A program made the translations under genes and the position numbers. 64,000 nucleotides of DNA from Tahibacter soli (GTDB lineage: Bacteria > Pseudomonadota > Gammaproteobacteria > Xanthomonadales > Rhodanobacteraceae), in the NCBI RefSeq assembly GCF_025717065.2, contig NZ_JAOVZO020000003.1, positions 248,001-312,000 on the forward strand, written 5' to 3'. Positions 25,238-37,066 of this stretch are shown here, piece by piece (within the stretch, counting starts at the first letter, position 1; each line of letters begins with the position of its first letter). Under the pieces are notes generated by a model, which saw only the letters and a program-made list of their open reading frames with translations, ran no database searches and had not been told where the DNA came from.

Positions 25238-25263
25238 TCGCAAGCGTCGCAAGCTTTCGCGAG

Positions 25264-25290
25264 AGCCCCGCTTCGGCGGGGCTTTTCGTT
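25264..25290 (+). terminator. Rho-independent terminator of rplU-rpmA
   Basis: Stem AGCCCCGC / GCGGGGCT with a TTCG tetraloop, then TTTTCGTTT, 26 bases after the rpmA stop. Confidence 0.92.
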
Positions 25291-25295
25291 TGTAG

Positions 25296-26552
<1,257 letters not shown>

Positions 26553-26610
26553 TCGCCGCCGGCGCGCGGACAGTCGGTCATCCGGCCGTCGTCGGCCGCG
26601 TGCGGGCAAC

Positions 26611-26790
26611 AAAAAAGCCGGCTCTCGCCGACTTCATTCACTCGACAAAAAAGCCGGCTTTCGCCGGCCACATACGCCCATTAAAAAAGCCGGCTTTCGC
26701 CGGCCACGTACGCCCATTAAAAAAGCCGGCTTTCGCCGGCCACATGTGCTCATTAAAAAAGCCGGCTTTCGCCGGCTTTTTCGCTGAACC
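26611..26790 (-). repeat. Tandem array of five 36-bp terminator units
   Basis: A6 runs begin at 26611, 26647, 26683, 26719 and 26755, a constant 36-bp period. Units 2-5 share A6-GCCGGC-TTTC-GCCGGC; unit 1 has two changes (GCCGGC-TCTC-GCCGAC). Units 2-4 then carry a similar linker (CACATACGCCCATT or variants). On the minus strand each is a 6-bp GC stem with a GAAA loop followed by T6: five consecutive intrinsic terminators downstream of rpsT. Only the last unit also has a T5 tail on the plus strand, so it can stop obgE transcripts as well. Confidence 0.92.
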
Positions 26791-26803
26791 GCTCACGCGT
26801 CGA

Positions 26804-27067
26804 TCAGGCCAGGGCCTTGATATGCGCGGTCAGGCGGCTCTTGTGGCGCGCGGTCTTGTTCTTGTGGATCAGGCCGCGGCTGCCGTAGCGGTCCATGATC
26901 GGCTCGGCGACCTTGTACGCGGCTTCGGCGGCGGTCTTGTCCTTCGACTCGATCGCCTTGACGACTTTCTTGATCGCGGTGCGCAGCATCGAACGGGCAC
27001 TGACGTTGCGCTGGCGGCGCACTTCGGCCTGACGAGCGCGCTTCTTCGCGGATTTGATGTTGGCCAA
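26804..27067 (-). CDS. rpsT: 30S ribosomal protein S20
   Basis: 87 residues, [20 protein letters not shown], a lysine- and arginine-rich helical bundle that binds 16S rRNA. The start codon is TTG, read through GGAG 7 bases upstream. A UUG start is also used by the E. coli gene, where it contributes to autoregulation. It is monocistronic: a strong promoter lies 40 bases upstream and a five-fold terminator array downstream. Divergent from murJ. Confidence 0.98.
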   Translation of the reverse strand: MANIKSAKKRARQAEVRRQRNVSARSMLRTAIKKVVKAIESKDKTAAEAAYKVAEPIMDRYGSRGLIHKNKTARHKSRLTAHIKALA

Positions 27068-27106
27068 GGGAAAACTCCAGACGGAAGGCTTGAAAAAAGA
27101 CGGATG

Positions 27107-27135
27107 AGTGTAAAGATGGCGCGCCCCGGCGTCAA
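27107..27135 (-). promoter_or_regulatory. Promoter of rpsT
   Basis: On the minus strand TTGACG (27135-27130) and TACACT (27112-27107) are separated by exactly 17 bp, a near-consensus housekeeping promoter, leaving about 35 bases of leader. Confidence 0.8.
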
Positions 27136-27165
27136 CCGGAAACGTCCACGGACGGAGTTTTTTGC

Positions 27166-28773
27166 GTGAAGTCCCCCAGTCTACTACGTTCGCTGGCCTC
27201 GTTCAGCGGCATGACGTTCATTTCCCGCCTGCTCGGCCTCGCGCGCGACGTCGCGATTTCGGCCGCGTTCGGCGCGGGCGCCGCGACCGACGCGTTCTGG
27301 GTCGCGTTCCGCATCCCGAACTTTTTGCGCCGATTGTTCGCGGAGGGCTCGTTCTCGCTCGCGTTCGTGCCGATCCTGACCGAGGTCAAGGAAACGCGGT
27401 CGCACGAGGAGCTGAAAGAACTCGTCGCGCGCACGGCCGGTACGCTCGGCGGCGTGCTGCTGCTCGTGACGGCGCTCGGCGTGATCGGCGCCGAAGGGCT
27501 GACGTGGCTGTTTTCGCCCGGCGCCTACGACGAGCCGGGCAAGATGCAGCTGACGGCCGACCTCTTGCGCGTGACGTTTCCGTTCCTGCTGTTCGTGTCG
27601 CTGACGGCACTCGCCGGCGGCGTGCTCAACGCGTTTCACCAGTTCGCGCTGCCGGCGCTGACGCCGGTGATCCTGAACCTGTGCATGATCGCCGGCGCGC
27701 TGTGGCTCGCGCCGCGGCTCGACGTGCCGATCATGGCGCTGGGCTGGGCGATATTGGCGGCCGGCTTGCTGCAGTTGCTGTTCCAACTGCCGGCGCTGCG
27801 CAAGATCGGGCTTCTGGGCGTGCCGCGCTGGGGCTGGAACCATCCGGACGTGAAGCGCATCCGCCAGGTGATGCTGCCGACGCTGTTCGGCTCGTCGATC
27901 GCGCAGATCAACCTGCTGCTCGATACGCTGATCGCGTCGTATCTCGTCACCGGTTCGCAGACGTGGCTGTCGCAGAGCGATCGCCTGCTCGAATTTCCGC
28001 TCGGCATCTTCGGCGTGGCGCTCGGCACGGTGATCCTGCCGAGCCTGGCGCGCCATCACGTGACGACCGACGCCGACGGTTTCGCCAAGGCGCTCGACTG
28101 GGGTCTGCGCACGGCGCTCCTGATTTCCGTGCCGGCGATGCTCGGCCTCGTGCTGCTGGCCGAGCCGCTCGTGTCGACGCTGTTCCAGCACGGCCGCTTC
28201 ACCGCGCACGACGTCGCGATGGCGAGTCTGTCGCTGTCGGCGCTCTCGCTCGGGCTGCCGGCGTTCGCGCTGGTCAAGGTCGTCGCGCCGGCGTTCTACG
28301 CGCGCCAGGACACGACGACGCCGGTGCGCGCCGGCGTCGCCGCGATGGTCGCGAACATGGGCCTGAACCTCGTCTTCGTCGCCGCGCTGTTCGCACTGTG
28401 GCATCGGCCGGGCGATCTCGACGGCGGCGTACTCGCCGCGATATCGCGCGTGCCGGGCCTGCATGCGGGCCTGGCACTGGCGAGCGCGCTGGCGAGCTAT
28501 CTGAACCTGTGGCTGCTGTGGCGGTCTTTGGGTCGTGCCGGCGTGTACCGCCGCCAGCCGGGCTGGATACGGCATCTCGTGCGGCTCGGCGGCGCCTGCG
28601 CGGCGATGGTGGCGGTGCTCGTGGCCGGGCTGTGGCTGTGGCCCGACTGGACCCCGCTCGGCGCGCTCGAACGTATCCACCGCCTCGGCGCGCTCGTGGC
28701 GGCGGGCGGCGTCACCTTCATTGTGGTTCTGTTTACTTTGGGATTCAGGGTAAAAGACCTGAGGGCCGTCTAA
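27166..28773 (+). CDS. murJ: Lipid II flippase MurJ
   Basis: 535 residues with about 14 predicted membrane helices. It begins with the conserved [18 protein letters not shown] and [16 protein letters not shown]. It flips lipid-linked peptidoglycan precursors across the inner membrane. The start is GTG with ACGGAG 9 bases upstream; the gene is divergent from rpsT. Position between rpsT and ribF-ileS is the normal gammaproteobacterial order apart from the inserted kinase gene downstream. Confidence 0.97.
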   Translation: MKSPSLLRSLASFSGMTFISRLLGLARDVAISAAFGAGAATDAFWVAFRIPNFLRRLFAEGSFSLAFVPILTEVKETRSHEELKELVARTAGTLGGVLLLVTALGVIGAEGLTWLFSPGAYDEPGKMQLTADLLRVTFPFLLFVSLTALAGGVLNAFHQFALPALTPVILNLCMIAGALWLAPRLDVPIMALGWAILAAGLLQLLFQLPALRKIGLLGVPRWGWNHPDVKRIRQVMLPTLFGSSIAQINLLLDTLIASYLVTGSQTWLSQSDRLLEFPLGIFGVALGTVILPSLARHHVTTDADGFAKALDWGLRTALLISVPAMLGLVLLAEPLVSTLFQHGRFTAHDVAMASLSLSALSLGLPAFALVKVVAPAFYARQDTTTPVRAGVAAMVANMGLNLVFVAALFALWHRPGDLDGGVLAAISRVPGLHAGLALASALASYLNLWLLWRSLGRAGVYRRQPGWIRHLVRLGGACAAMVAVLVAGLWLWPDWTPLGALERIHRLGALVAAGGVTFIVVLFTLGFRVKDLRAV

Positions 28774-28828
28774 GCTTTCGAGCCGGCGCGGTCGCACGCT
28801 GCGGCGTCAGGAGGCGACAGGGGGAGCG

Positions 28829-30922
28829 ATGAGCGGCGTGGAACGCATGCGGCAACTGCGAGACCTGTTCGAGACGGCGATCGAGCTCGATCCGCTCGCG
28901 CGCGACGCGTGGCTCGCGCAGTGGATGGAGCGCGACGAGGCCGTCGGCGCCGCGCTGCGGCGCCTCATCGACCAGGACGTGAGACTCGCCGGCGCCCGCA
29001 CGCGGCGCCCGTTCGGCGCCATGCTCGTCGACGACGAGCGCCTGTGCGCCGGCATGACCGTCGGCGCCTACACGCTCGAAGAAGAAATCGGCCGCGGCGG
29101 CATGGGGCAGGTGTTTCGCGCCACGCGCCGCGACGCGTCGTCGCAGCCGCCGGTGGCGATCAAGCTGATGCGCCGCGACCGCGTGAACCCCGCGCTGCTG
29201 CGGCGCTTTTCGACCGAACGCCATATCCTGGGCGCGCTCGACCATCCCGGCATCGCGCGCCTCATCGATGCCGGCACGACCGACGACGGCACGCCGTTCG
29301 TCGTGATGGAACTCGTGCGCGGCAGCGCGATCCTCGACTGGTGCGACCGGCGCGGGCTCGGCCTGTGGCGCCGGCTGGAACTCTTCCGCAAGGTGCTCGC
29401 CGCGGTCGCGCACGCGCACGCCAACCTCGTCGTGCATCGCGACATCAAGTCCGGCAACGTGCTGGTCACCGACGGCGGCGAGCCGCGTCTGCTCGATTTC
29501 GGCATCGCCAAGCCGCTCGGGCGCATCGACGGCGCCGACCGCACCGCGACGGCCGACCAGTTCGTTTCGCTGTTCACCGCCGCGCCCGAGCAGCTCGAAG
29601 GCGGGCCGGTCACGGTCGGCTGCGACGTCTACGCGCTCGGCATGCTGCTGTACCAGCTGCTGTGCGGTCGCCCGCCGTTCGAGTTCGGCACGATGACGCC
29701 GGGCGAAATCGACCGGGCGATCCGGCAGATGCCGCCGCCGTCGATGGCGAGCCGCATCGGCGAAGTCGATGCGACGATCGTGCGTTCGCGCGGCCTTGCG
29801 CGCGCGCGCGACCTGCGCGCCGGCTTGCGCGGCGACATCGAGCACATCGTGCAGCGCTGCCTGCGCAAGAGCCCGGACGAGCGCTACGCGACGGTCGAAC
29901 AGCTCGACCACGACATCGACCACGCGATGCTCGGCCTGCCGATCCGCGAGCGCCAGAGCGACGGCTGGTATCGCTGGCGCCGCTTCGTCGCGCGCCATCG
30001 CGTGAGCGCGGCGCTGTTCGCGGCCGTGATCGTCGCCGTGGTCGCCGCGGCCGGTCTCGGCGTGCGCGCCCATGCGCGGCTCGTCGCCGAGCGCGATCGC
30101 GCCGAGCACACGGCGAATCTCTTCACGCAGGCGTTCGCTGCGACCAATCCGCTGGAGCTGACCGAGCCCGGCGTCAGCGCGCGCGAAGTGCTCGACGCGG
30201 CGCGCGAGCCGCTCGAAGCGATGTACCGCACGCATCCGGACACCTACGCGAACATCGCCGGCCGGCTGGCGCAGGCGGAACTCGCGGCCGGTTCGTACGC
30301 GCGCGCCTCGGAACTTGCCCAGCGCGCCGTATCGGCCGCCTCGCAGGCGCGGCTCGGCGCCGGCGACGTCGCGCCGCTCCTGACGCTCGACGCGCGGGCG
30401 CGCATCGCGCTCGGCGACTATGCCGCGGCCGACGTGCTGCTCGACTGGGCCGAGCGCCAGGGCGGCGCGCAGGCGCCGGGATGGAAGCTCGCCAAGGGCC
30501 GGCTGCTGTTCCGGCGCGAGCGCTGCGACGAAGCGATCGCGACGCTGCGCGGCGCGCTCGACGACAACGCCGCCGACGGCGAAACGACGCTCGCCTTGCG
30601 ACGCGAGCTGGCCGACGTGCTGCGCGCGGCGCAGCGCCCGGGCGAGGCGGTCGTGCTGCTCGACCAACTGGTCGCGTCGCTCGAGGCGCAGCTTGGCCCG
30701 GGACATCCGCAGCTCGTGCTGAGCCGGTTGCAGCGTTTCGAGGCATTGCGCGACGCCGCGGCGCCGCCGCCGGCGGTGCTGACGCAGGCGCGCGATGTCG
30801 CCGGCGAGTCGGGACGCGGCCTCGGTGCGGCGGGAGCAACCGCGATCAAGGCGCGGCTCGCGCTTGCCGACGGGCCGCCGACGCCGATGCCGCGCTGCCG
30901 CGACGACGCCGGAGGACCGTGA
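28829..30922 (+). CDS. Ser/Thr protein kinase with degenerate TPR tail
   Basis: 697 residues with an N-terminal helical region (about 1-75) like that of the kinase at 12726. The kinase domain (about 78-365) has GRGGMGQVFRA, the lysine in VAIKLM, HRDIKSGN and DFGIAK; the activation segment reads FTAAPEQL. One membrane helix is near 393-412, followed by about 280 residues of weak TPR-like helices. A GGGGGAG purine run is very close to the ATG. Unlike the other member of its class here, it has no sigma factor beside it. It interrupts the usual murJ-ribF neighbourhood, so it may be an insertion in this lineage. Confidence 0.9.
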   Translation: MSGVERMRQLRDLFETAIELDPLARDAWLAQWMERDEAVGAALRRLIDQDVRLAGARTRRPFGAMLVDDERLCAGMTVGAYTLEEEIGRGGMGQVFRATRRDASSQPPVAIKLMRRDRVNPALLRRFSTERHILGALDHPGIARLIDAGTTDDGTPFVVMELVRGSAILDWCDRRGLGLWRRLELFRKVLAAVAHAHANLVVHRDIKSGNVLVTDGGEPRLLDFGIAKPLGRIDGADRTATADQFVSLFTAAPEQLEGGPVTVGCDVYALGMLLYQLLCGRPPFEFGTMTPGEIDRAIRQMPPPSMASRIGEVDATIVRSRGLARARDLRAGLRGDIEHIVQRCLRKSPDERYATVEQLDHDIDHAMLGLPIRERQSDGWYRWRRFVARHRVSAALFAAVIVAVVAAAGLGVRAHARLVAERDRAEHTANLFTQAFAATNPLELTEPGVSAREVLDAAREPLEAMYRTHPDTYANIAGRLAQAELAAGSYARASELAQRAVSAASQARLGAGDVAPLLTLDARARIALGDYAAADVLLDWAERQGGAQAPGWKLAKGRLLFRRERCDEAIATLRGALDDNAADGETTLALRRELADVLRAAQRPGEAVVLLDQLVASLEAQLGPGHPQLVLSRLQRFEALRDAAAPPPAVLTQARDVAGESGRGLGAAGATAIKARLALADGPPTPMPRCRDDAGGP

Positions 30923-30935
30923 TCGCGCGGCGGCG

Positions 30936-30963
30936 TTGTGCACCGCAGCGCACCCGCTATACT
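30936..30963 (+). promoter_or_regulatory. Predicted promoter of ribF-ileS-lspA-ispH
   Basis: TTGTGC (30936-30941), 16-bp spacer, TATACT (30958-30963). The ribF ATG starts 8 bases after the -10, with no Shine-Dalgarno sequence. Confidence 0.5.
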
Positions 30964-30970
30964 CCCGACG

Positions 30971-31927
30971 ATGCGTACGCTGTTTCGAGATGCCGCGGGG
31001 CCAACGCTCGCGCCGCACGGCAGCGTGGTCTGTATCGGTGCGTTCGATGGCGTGCATCTCGGCCATCGCCATGTGCTCGACCACGTCCGCCTTCGCGCCG
31101 AACACCTTGACCTGACGCCGATCGCCATCACGTTCGAGCCGATCCCGCGCGAGTTCTTCGCGCGTGGGCAGCCCGTGCCCCGCCTTGCGTCGGCCGGCGA
31201 GAAGATCGCCCGGCTGCGCGATGCGGGCATGCGCCGCGTGCTGTCGCTGCGCTTCGATGCGCGTCTGGCGGCGATGTCGGCCGAGGATTTCGTCGAGCGC
31301 GTGCTGGCGCGGCGCCTGTCGGCCCGCGAGGTGCTGGTCGGGCGCGATTTCCGTTTCGGCCACAAGCGCGCCGGCGATATTGCCTTGCTCGCGCGCCTGG
31401 GCGAACGCTACGGTTTCGGCGCGGGCGAGATCGCGCCGTTCGATCTCGACGGCGAACGCGTGTCGAGTTCGGCGATCCGCGAACGGCTCGCGGCGGGACG
31501 TTTCGACGACGCGGCACGCCTGCTGGGCCGGCGTTTCGCGATCGGCGGGCACGTCGTGCGCGGGCAGCAACTCGGTCGCAAGCTCGGCTATCCGACCGCG
31601 AATCTGCGCCTGGGCCGTCGCACGGCGCCGGTCGGCGGCATTTTCGCGGTGCGCGTGCACGGCATCGGCGCGGTGGCGCTGCCCGGCGTCGCAAGCCTCG
31701 GCGTGCGGCCGACGGTGAACGGCAAGGAGCCGCTGCTCGAAGCGCACCTGTTCGACTTCGACGGCGACCTGTACGGCCGCCGTATTGAAGTGGAATTCGT
31801 GGAAAAGTTGCGAGATGAAGAAAAATTTGCGGACCTCGACGCCATGGTCCGGCAGATCGACGACGACGCCGCGCAAGCGCGGCGCATCCTGGGCGTAACG
31901 AGGGCGCAAGCCGGAGCCGCATTGTGA
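30971..31927 (+). CDS. ribF: Bifunctional riboflavin kinase/FAD synthetase
   Basis: 318 residues. The N-terminal FMN adenylyltransferase domain has [16 protein letters not shown] and later [17 protein letters not shown]; the C-terminal flavokinase domain has KLGYPTANL and the [11 protein letters not shown] segment. It turns riboflavin into FMN and [13 protein letters not shown] is the natural start; an in-frame GTG 33 bases upstream would overlap the promoter. The stop overlaps the ileS GTG (GTGA). Confidence 0.96.
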   Translation: MRTLFRDAAGPTLAPHGSVVCIGAFDGVHLGHRHVLDHVRLRAEHLDLTPIAITFEPIPREFFARGQPVPRLASAGEKIARLRDAGMRRVLSLRFDARLAAMSAEDFVERVLARRLSAREVLVGRDFRFGHKRAGDIALLARLGERYGFGAGEIAPFDLDGERVSSSAIRERLAAGRFDDAARLLGRRFAIGGHVVRGQQLGRKLGYPTANLRLGRRTAPVGGIFAVRVHGIGAVALPGVASLGVRPTVNGKEPLLEAHLFDFDGDLYGRRIEVEFVEKLRDEEKFADLDAMVRQIDDDAAQARRILGVTRAQAGAAL

Positions 31928-34869
31928 CGATCGACTACAAGAACACCATCAATCTGCCCGAAACGGCGTTCGCGATGAAGGCCGACCTCGCCAATCGCGA
32001 GCCGGGCATGCTCGCGCAGTGGGAAAAGAGCGATCGCTACGCGGCCATTCAGCGCCACACCGCCGGCCGCAAGCACGAATTCGTGCTGCATGACGGCCCG
32101 CCGTACGCGAACGGCGTGATCCACATCGGCCATGCGGTCAACAAGATCCTGAAGGACGTCGTCGTCAAGTCGAAGCTGATGGCCGGTTTCCGCTCGCCCT
32201 ACGTGCCGGGCTGGGACTGCCACGGCTTGCCGATCGAGCTGCAGGTCGAGAAGGAAATCGGCAAGGTCGGACAGAAGGTCGACGCGCGTACGTTCCGCCA
32301 GAAGTGCCGCGAGTACGCCGCGAAGCAGATCGACCTGCAGCGCGCCGACTTCAAGCGCCTGGGCGTGCTCGGCGAATGGGAAAACCCGTATCGCACGATG
32401 GACTTCAAGTACGAGGCGGACATCATCCGCGCGCTCGGCAAGATCGTCGAGAACGGGCATCTCACGCGCGGCGCCAAGCCGGTGCACTGGTGCTTCGACT
32501 GCGGCTCGGCGCTCGCCGAGGCCGAGATCGAATACGCGGACAAGACCTCCCCGGCGATCGACGTCGCGTACGACGCGCAGGATCCGGCCGAACTCGCCGC
32601 GCGCTTCGGTGAGGTCGATCCTACTCTGTTCGAGGATTGGGCGATTGGTGGCGAGGTCATTGTTGCCGTGCCGATCTGGACGACTACGCCTTGGACGCTG
32701 CCGGCGAGCATGGCTGTCTCGCTCGGCCCCGATCTGGAATATGTGCTGGTCGAAGGTCCCGCGCGCAACGACTGCCGTGTGCTGCTCGTCATCGCCGATG
32801 CATTGGCGGAGAAGGCGTTGCATCGCTATGGCGTCGAGAAGGTCAAGGTGCTTGGCCGCACGAAGGGCGCCACGCTGGAGGGGATGAAGCTCAAGCATCC
32901 GTACCTTGCCGATCGCGAAATCCCGCTGATCCTCGGCGACCACGTGTCGGCCGAGGACGGCACCGGCGCCGTGCACACCGCGCCGGCGCACGGCGTGGAA
33001 GACTTCACGGTCGGCCAGAAGTACGGCATCGCGGTGGTCAATCCGGTCGGCGGCAACGGCGTGTTCCTGCCCGACACGGCGCTGTTCGCCGGCCAGCACG
33101 TGTGGAAGGCGAACGACACGATCATCGAGACGCTGCGCGAGCGCGGCGTACTGTTGTCGCATACTTCCATCGTCCACAGTTATCCGCACTGCTGGCGCCA
33201 CAAGACGCCGGTCGTGTTCCGCGCGACGCCGCAATGGTTCATCAGCATGGACCAGGCCGGCCTGCGCGCGCGCGCGCTCACGGCGATCGAAAAGGAAGTG
33301 TCGTGGTTTCCGTCGTGGGGCCGCGAGCGCATCCACGGCATGGTCGCCGGCCGTCCCGACTGGTGCATCTCGCGCCAGCGCACCTGGGGCGTGCCGATCG
33401 CGCTGTTCGTGCACAAGTCCACGAGCGAGCCGCATCCGCGTTCGCAGGAGCTGATGGAGGAAGTCGCCCGGCGCGTCGAGCAGGGCGGCGTCGACGTGTG
33501 GTACGAACTCGACGCGGCCGAACTCATCGGTGCCGACGCCGAGCACTACGAGAAGGTCACCGACATTCTCGACGTCTGGTTCGACTCCGGCGTGAGCCAC
33601 TACTGCGTCGTTCAGGCGCGCGACTACCTGCGCCCGAAAGACGCCGGCGACAAGGTGATCTACCTCGAAGGCTCGGACCAGCATCGCGGCTGGTTCCATT
33701 CGGCGCTGCTGACATCGGTCGGCATGTTCTCGCGCGCGCCGTACGATCAGGTGCTCACGCACGGTTTCGCGGTCGACGCGCAGGGCCGCAAGATGTCCAA
33801 GTCGCTCGGCAACGTCGTCGCGCCGCAGTCGGTGATGAAGACGCTCGGCGCCGACGTGCTGCGCCTGTGGGTGGCCTCGACCGACTACCGCAACGAAATG
33901 AGCGTGTCGGACGAAATCCTGAAGCGCGTGTCGGACGGCTATCGCCGCATCCGCAATACCGCGCGCTTCCTGCTCGGCAATCTCGCGGGCTTCGACCCGG
34001 CGAAGGATCTCGTCGCGGTCGAGGAAAGTCTTCTGCTCGACCAGTGGGCCGTGCAGCAGGCGCACGACGTGCAGACCGCCGTGATCGCCGCTTACGAGCG
34101 CTACGACTTCCCCGAGATCGTGCAGCGCATCCAGAATTTCTGTACGAATGAACTCGGTTCGCTGTATCTCGACATCACCAAGGATCGTCTCTACACGATG
34201 CCGACCGCGAGCCGCGGCCGGCGGTCGGCGCAGAGCGCGATGTATCGGATACTCGAAGCGCTGGTGCGCTGGCTCGCACCGATCCTGTCGTTCACGGCCG
34301 AGGAAATCTGGGCCGCGATGCCGGGCGAGCGTCACGAGTCGGTGCTGTTCGAGACGTGGTACGACGGCCTCGCCGCGACGCAGGGCTCGCCGCAGCAGCG
34401 GCAGTGGTGGGGCGACCTCATCGCGATCCGCGCGCAGACGTCGAAGGTGCTCGAAGGCATGCGCGCGCTCGGCGCGATCGGCGCGTCGCTCGAGGCCGAA
34501 GTCACGCTGCATGCCGATGTCGATCTCGCCGACCGCTACGCCGACGTCGCCGACGAACTGCGCTTCTTCTTCATCACCTCGCGGCTCGATCTGGCGGCGC
34601 TGCGCGATCGACCGGCGTTTTCGGTCGTCGCGCCGAAGCTCGGCTTCGACGCCTACGTCGACGACGAGGCCGCGCCGACGACGCTCGCATTGAAGGCCGA
34701 TCTCGCCGAACACGACGTGTGGGTGATCGCGAAGAAGAGCGACGCGATCAAATGCATCCGCTGCTGGCACTATCGTGCCGACGTCGGCGCGAATCCGGCA
34801 CATCCGGACATCTGCACGCGCTGCGTCGAGAACGTCGAGGGCGCCGGCGAAGCGCGCAGGCACTTCTGA
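31924..34869 (+). CDS. ileS: Isoleucyl-tRNA synthetase
   Basis: 981 residues. HIGH occurs in [11 protein letters not shown], the editing-domain threonine-rich motif as [15 protein letters not shown] as [10 protein letters not shown], and the C-terminal zinc site as CIRCWH...CTRCVEN. It charges tRNA-Ile and clears mischarged valine. The start is GTG overlapping the ribF stop. A stretch at about 32615-32890, in the editing domain, uses CCT, ACT, ATT, GTT and GCT codons that are nearly absent from the rest of the gene. Confidence 0.98.
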   Translation: MTIDYKNTINLPETAFAMKADLANREPGMLAQWEKSDRYAAIQRHTAGRKHEFVLHDGPPYANGVIHIGHAVNKILKDVVVKSKLMAGFRSPYVPGWDCHGLPIELQVEKEIGKVGQKVDARTFRQKCREYAAKQIDLQRADFKRLGVLGEWENPYRTMDFKYEADIIRALGKIVENGHLTRGAKPVHWCFDCGSALAEAEIEYADKTSPAIDVAYDAQDPAELAARFGEVDPTLFEDWAIGGEVIVAVPIWTTTPWTLPASMAVSLGPDLEYVLVEGPARNDCRVLLVIADALAEKALHRYGVEKVKVLGRTKGATLEGMKLKHPYLADREIPLILGDHVSAEDGTGAVHTAPAHGVEDFTVGQKYGIAVVNPVGGNGVFLPDTALFAGQHVWKANDTIIETLRERGVLLSHTSIVHSYPHCWRHKTPVVFRATPQWFISMDQAGLRARALTAIEKEVSWFPSWGRERIHGMVAGRPDWCISRQRTWGVPIALFVHKSTSEPHPRSQELMEEVARRVEQGGVDVWYELDAAELIGADAEHYEKVTDILDVWFDSGVSHYCVVQARDYLRPKDAGDKVIYLEGSDQHRGWFHSALLTSVGMFSRAPYDQVLTHGFAVDAQGRKMSKSLGNVVAPQSVMKTLGADVLRLWVASTDYRNEMSVSDEILKRVSDGYRRIRNTARFLLGNLAGFDPAKDLVAVEESLLLDQWAVQQAHDVQTAVIAAYERYDFPEIVQRIQNFCTNELGSLYLDITKDRLYTMPTASRGRRSAQSAMYRILEALVRWLAPILSFTAEEIWAAMPGERHESVLFETWYDGLAATQGSPQQRQWWGDLIAIRAQTSKVLEGMRALGAIGASLEAEVTLHADVDLADRYADVADELRFFFITSRLDLAALRDRPAFSVVAPKLGFDAYVDDEAAPTTLALKADLAEHDVWVIAKKSDAIKCIRCWHYRADVGANPAHPDICTRCVENVEGAGEARRHF

Positions 34870-35387
34870 TGAACGCCGTCGCCGCCCATCGGCCTCACCC
34901 GAACGCGCTGGTCTGGCTCGTGCTGTCGGCCGCGATCATCGCGCTCGACCAGTGGACCAAGCACATCGCGCTCGCGCATCTCGTCGAAGGAATGCCGCAG
35001 CCGGTGATTCCGGGGTTTCTGAACTGGACGCTCGCGTTCAACACGGGCGCGGCCTTCAGCTTCCTCGCCGACGCCGGCGGCTGGCAGCGCTGGGGTTTCG
35101 GCGTGCTCGCGATTACCGTCAGCGCCGTGCTGGCGGTGTGGCTTTCGCGCACGCCGCGCGGCGACTGGCCGACCGCCGCGCCGCTCGCGCTCGTGATCGG
35201 CGGTGCATTGGGCAATCTCGTCGATCGCGTGCGCTACGGTCATGTCGTCGACTTCATCCAGACGTACTACTGGCCCGGCCAGGAGTTTCCGGCGTTCAAC
35301 ATTGCCGACTCGGCGATCAGCGTCGGCGCCGTGATGATGATCCTCGTCAGCCTGTTCGGTGGGAAAGACGGGCAGGGCGCGCGATAA
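34869..35387 (+). CDS. lspA: Lipoprotein signal peptidase (signal peptidase II)
   Basis: 172 residues with four membrane helices and the two catalytic aspartates in [15 protein letters not shown] and [11 protein letters not shown]. It removes signal peptides from prolipoproteins such as those encoded nearby (S9 peptidase, CzcB). ATG overlaps the ileS stop by one base. Confidence 0.97.
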   Translation: MNAVAAHRPHPNALVWLVLSAAIIALDQWTKHIALAHLVEGMPQPVIPGFLNWTLAFNTGAAFSFLADAGGWQRWGFGVLAITVSAVLAVWLSRTPRGDWPTAAPLALVIGGALGNLVDRVRYGHVVDFIQTYYWPGQEFPAFNIADSAISVGAVMMILVSLFGGKDGQGAR

Positions 35388-35421
35388 TGCCGCAGCTTAC
35401 GCTTTCGGAGTTGCCGTCGTA

Positions 35422-36372
35422 ATGGAAGTGCTGCTCGCCAATCCGCGCGGTTTCTGCGCCGGCGTCGACCGCGCGATCGAGATCGTCGAACGCGCGCTCG
35501 ACCTCTTCGGCGCACCGATCTACGTGCGTCACGAAGTGGTGCACAACCGTTTCGTCGTCGACGGCCTGCGCCAGCGCGGCGCGGTGTTCGTCGACGAACT
35601 CGAAGAGGTGCCGAACGGCGCGACGGTGATCTTCAGCGCGCACGGCGTGTCGCAGACGGTGCGCGTCGAAGCGCAGCGGCGCGAACTGCGCGTGTTCGAC
35701 GCGACGTGTCCGCTCGTGACGAAGGTGCACATGGAAGTGGCGCGCCATTGCAAGGCCGGTCGCGACGTCGTGCTGATCGGCCACGCCGGCCACCCCGAAG
35801 TCGAAGGCACGCTCGGGCAGTGGCTCACCTCCGGCGCGACCGGCGAGATCTACCTCGTCGAAACGCCGGAAGACGTCGCGCGCCTGGTGCCGAAGAATCC
35901 GCGCAACATGGCCTACGTGACGCAGACCACGCTGTCGGTCGACGACACGAAGGCGGTCATCGATGCGCTGCGCAGGCACTTCCCGGAGGTGCTCGGTCCG
36001 CGCCACGACGACATCTGCTACGCGACGCAGAACCGCCAGGACGCCGTGCGCGAACTCGGCCAGCGCTGCGATCTCGTGCTCGTCGTCGGTTCGGTCAACA
36101 GTTCCAATTCGAACCGCCTGCGCGAACTGGCCGAAAAGCAGGGCGTACCCGCGTTCCTGATCGACGACGCGGCCGACATCCGCGACGAATGGCTCGTCGG
36201 CAAGCAGCGCATCGGCGTCACGGCCGGCGCGTCGGCGCCGGAGCAGCTCGTTCGCGGCGTCGTCGACCGGCTAACGCGAGAATCCAGTGGCACGGTTACG
36301 GAGCTTTCCGGCGAGCCCGAAGGCGTGACATTTGCGCTGCCAAAAGAGTTGCGCATCCAATTGATTGGATAG
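35422..36372 (+). CDS. ispH: 4-hydroxy-3-methylbut-2-enyl diphosphate reductase
   Basis: 316 residues. The three cysteines that hold the iron-sulphur cluster are visible in [18 protein letters not shown] and [11 protein letters not shown]. It performs the last step of the MEP isoprenoid pathway. It starts [12 protein letters not shown], 34 bases after lspA. The FKBP gene often found between lspA and ispH in gammaproteobacteria is missing. Confidence 0.97.
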   Translation: MEVLLANPRGFCAGVDRAIEIVERALDLFGAPIYVRHEVVHNRFVVDGLRQRGAVFVDELEEVPNGATVIFSAHGVSQTVRVEAQRRELRVFDATCPLVTKVHMEVARHCKAGRDVVLIGHAGHPEVEGTLGQWLTSGATGEIYLVETPEDVARLVPKNPRNMAYVTQTTLSVDDTKAVIDALRRHFPEVLGPRHDDICYATQNRQDAVRELGQRCDLVLVVGSVNSSNSNRLRELAEKQGVPAFLIDDAADIRDEWLVGKQRIGVTAGASAPEQLVRGVVDRLTRESSGTVTELSGEPEGVTFALPKELRIQLIG

Positions 36373-36498
36373 GATTCGCATTCCGTACCTGCCGGGCTGT
36401 CCACTTGTCCGGCAATTGCTACCTCGCAAGCCCGGCCTCCTTGCCGGTCCATACGCCGCCCGCTAGCGTAGCGTGGACACGGGTGTATGGGGTTCGAT

Positions 36499-37059
36499 AT
36501 GTCGCGGCATTCACAGGTGGGCTCGGCCGGGCGCGCAAGACGCGGGCGTGGCTTCACGCTGCTGGAACTGATGGTCGTCATCGGCATCATCGCGATCGCG
36601 GCGGGCATCGCCCTGCCGAACATGCGCGAGATGCTGCTCAAGAACTCCGCGAGCGATCTGGCCAATCAGCTGGTCGGCGACTTGAATCTCGCGCGCCAGG
36701 AAGCGGTCAAGCGCGGCGTGCGCGTCGCGGTGACCAGCGCCACGAACGGGTCGAACTGGACGACCGGCTGGACCGTCACCGCCGACAAGCAGCGTGACGG
36801 GACTTTTTCCGACCTCGTGCGTACGTCGGGTGCGGTACGCGAGGGCTTCACGGTCGGCAGCAAGTCGACCGGCACGGGCGGCACCGACGGGCGCCTGATC
36901 TTCGACGTGACCGGCTCGCTCGAGATCCCGGGCGGATTCGACCTCAACGTCTGCAGGCCGACGGGCGGCCCGACGAAGGCGCGCTGGGTACACGTTTACC
37001 CGTCGGGCATGACCACCTCCCGCCGCGACACGACCGGCTCGCCGGCTCCTTCCTGCTGA
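36499..37059 (+). CDS. Type IV minor pilin FimT/FimU (GspH-like)
   Basis: About 186 residues. A type III signal (RRGRG / FTLLELMVVIGIIAIAAGIALP) marks it as a prepilin cut after glycine by PilD and N-methylated at Phe; Glu5 is present. The rest fits the GspH/FimT fold (LANQLVGDLNLARQEAVKRG, then DGRLIFDVTGS). It probably primes pilus assembly with PilVWX. ATG 36499 has a GGGG run upstream; ATG 36487 is an alternative adding four residues. Confidence 0.88.
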   Translation: MSRHSQVGSAGRARRGRGFTLLELMVVIGIIAIAAGIALPNMREMLLKNSASDLANQLVGDLNLARQEAVKRGVRVAVTSATNGSNWTTGWTVTADKQRDGTFSDLVRTSGAVREGFTVGSKSTGTGGTDGRLIFDVTGSLEIPGGFDLNVCRPTGGPTKARWVHVYPSGMTTSRRDTTGSPAPSC

Positions 37060-37066
37060 GGCCACT

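Noticed and set aside
26611-26790. CRISPR-like array (36-bp period)
   Set aside because: There are no unique spacers; the whole 36-bp unit is repeated and each is a stem-loop with a T6 tail.
31588-34863. 1091-codon antisense frame opposite ileS
   Set aside because: Shadow of a highly conserved synthetase gene.
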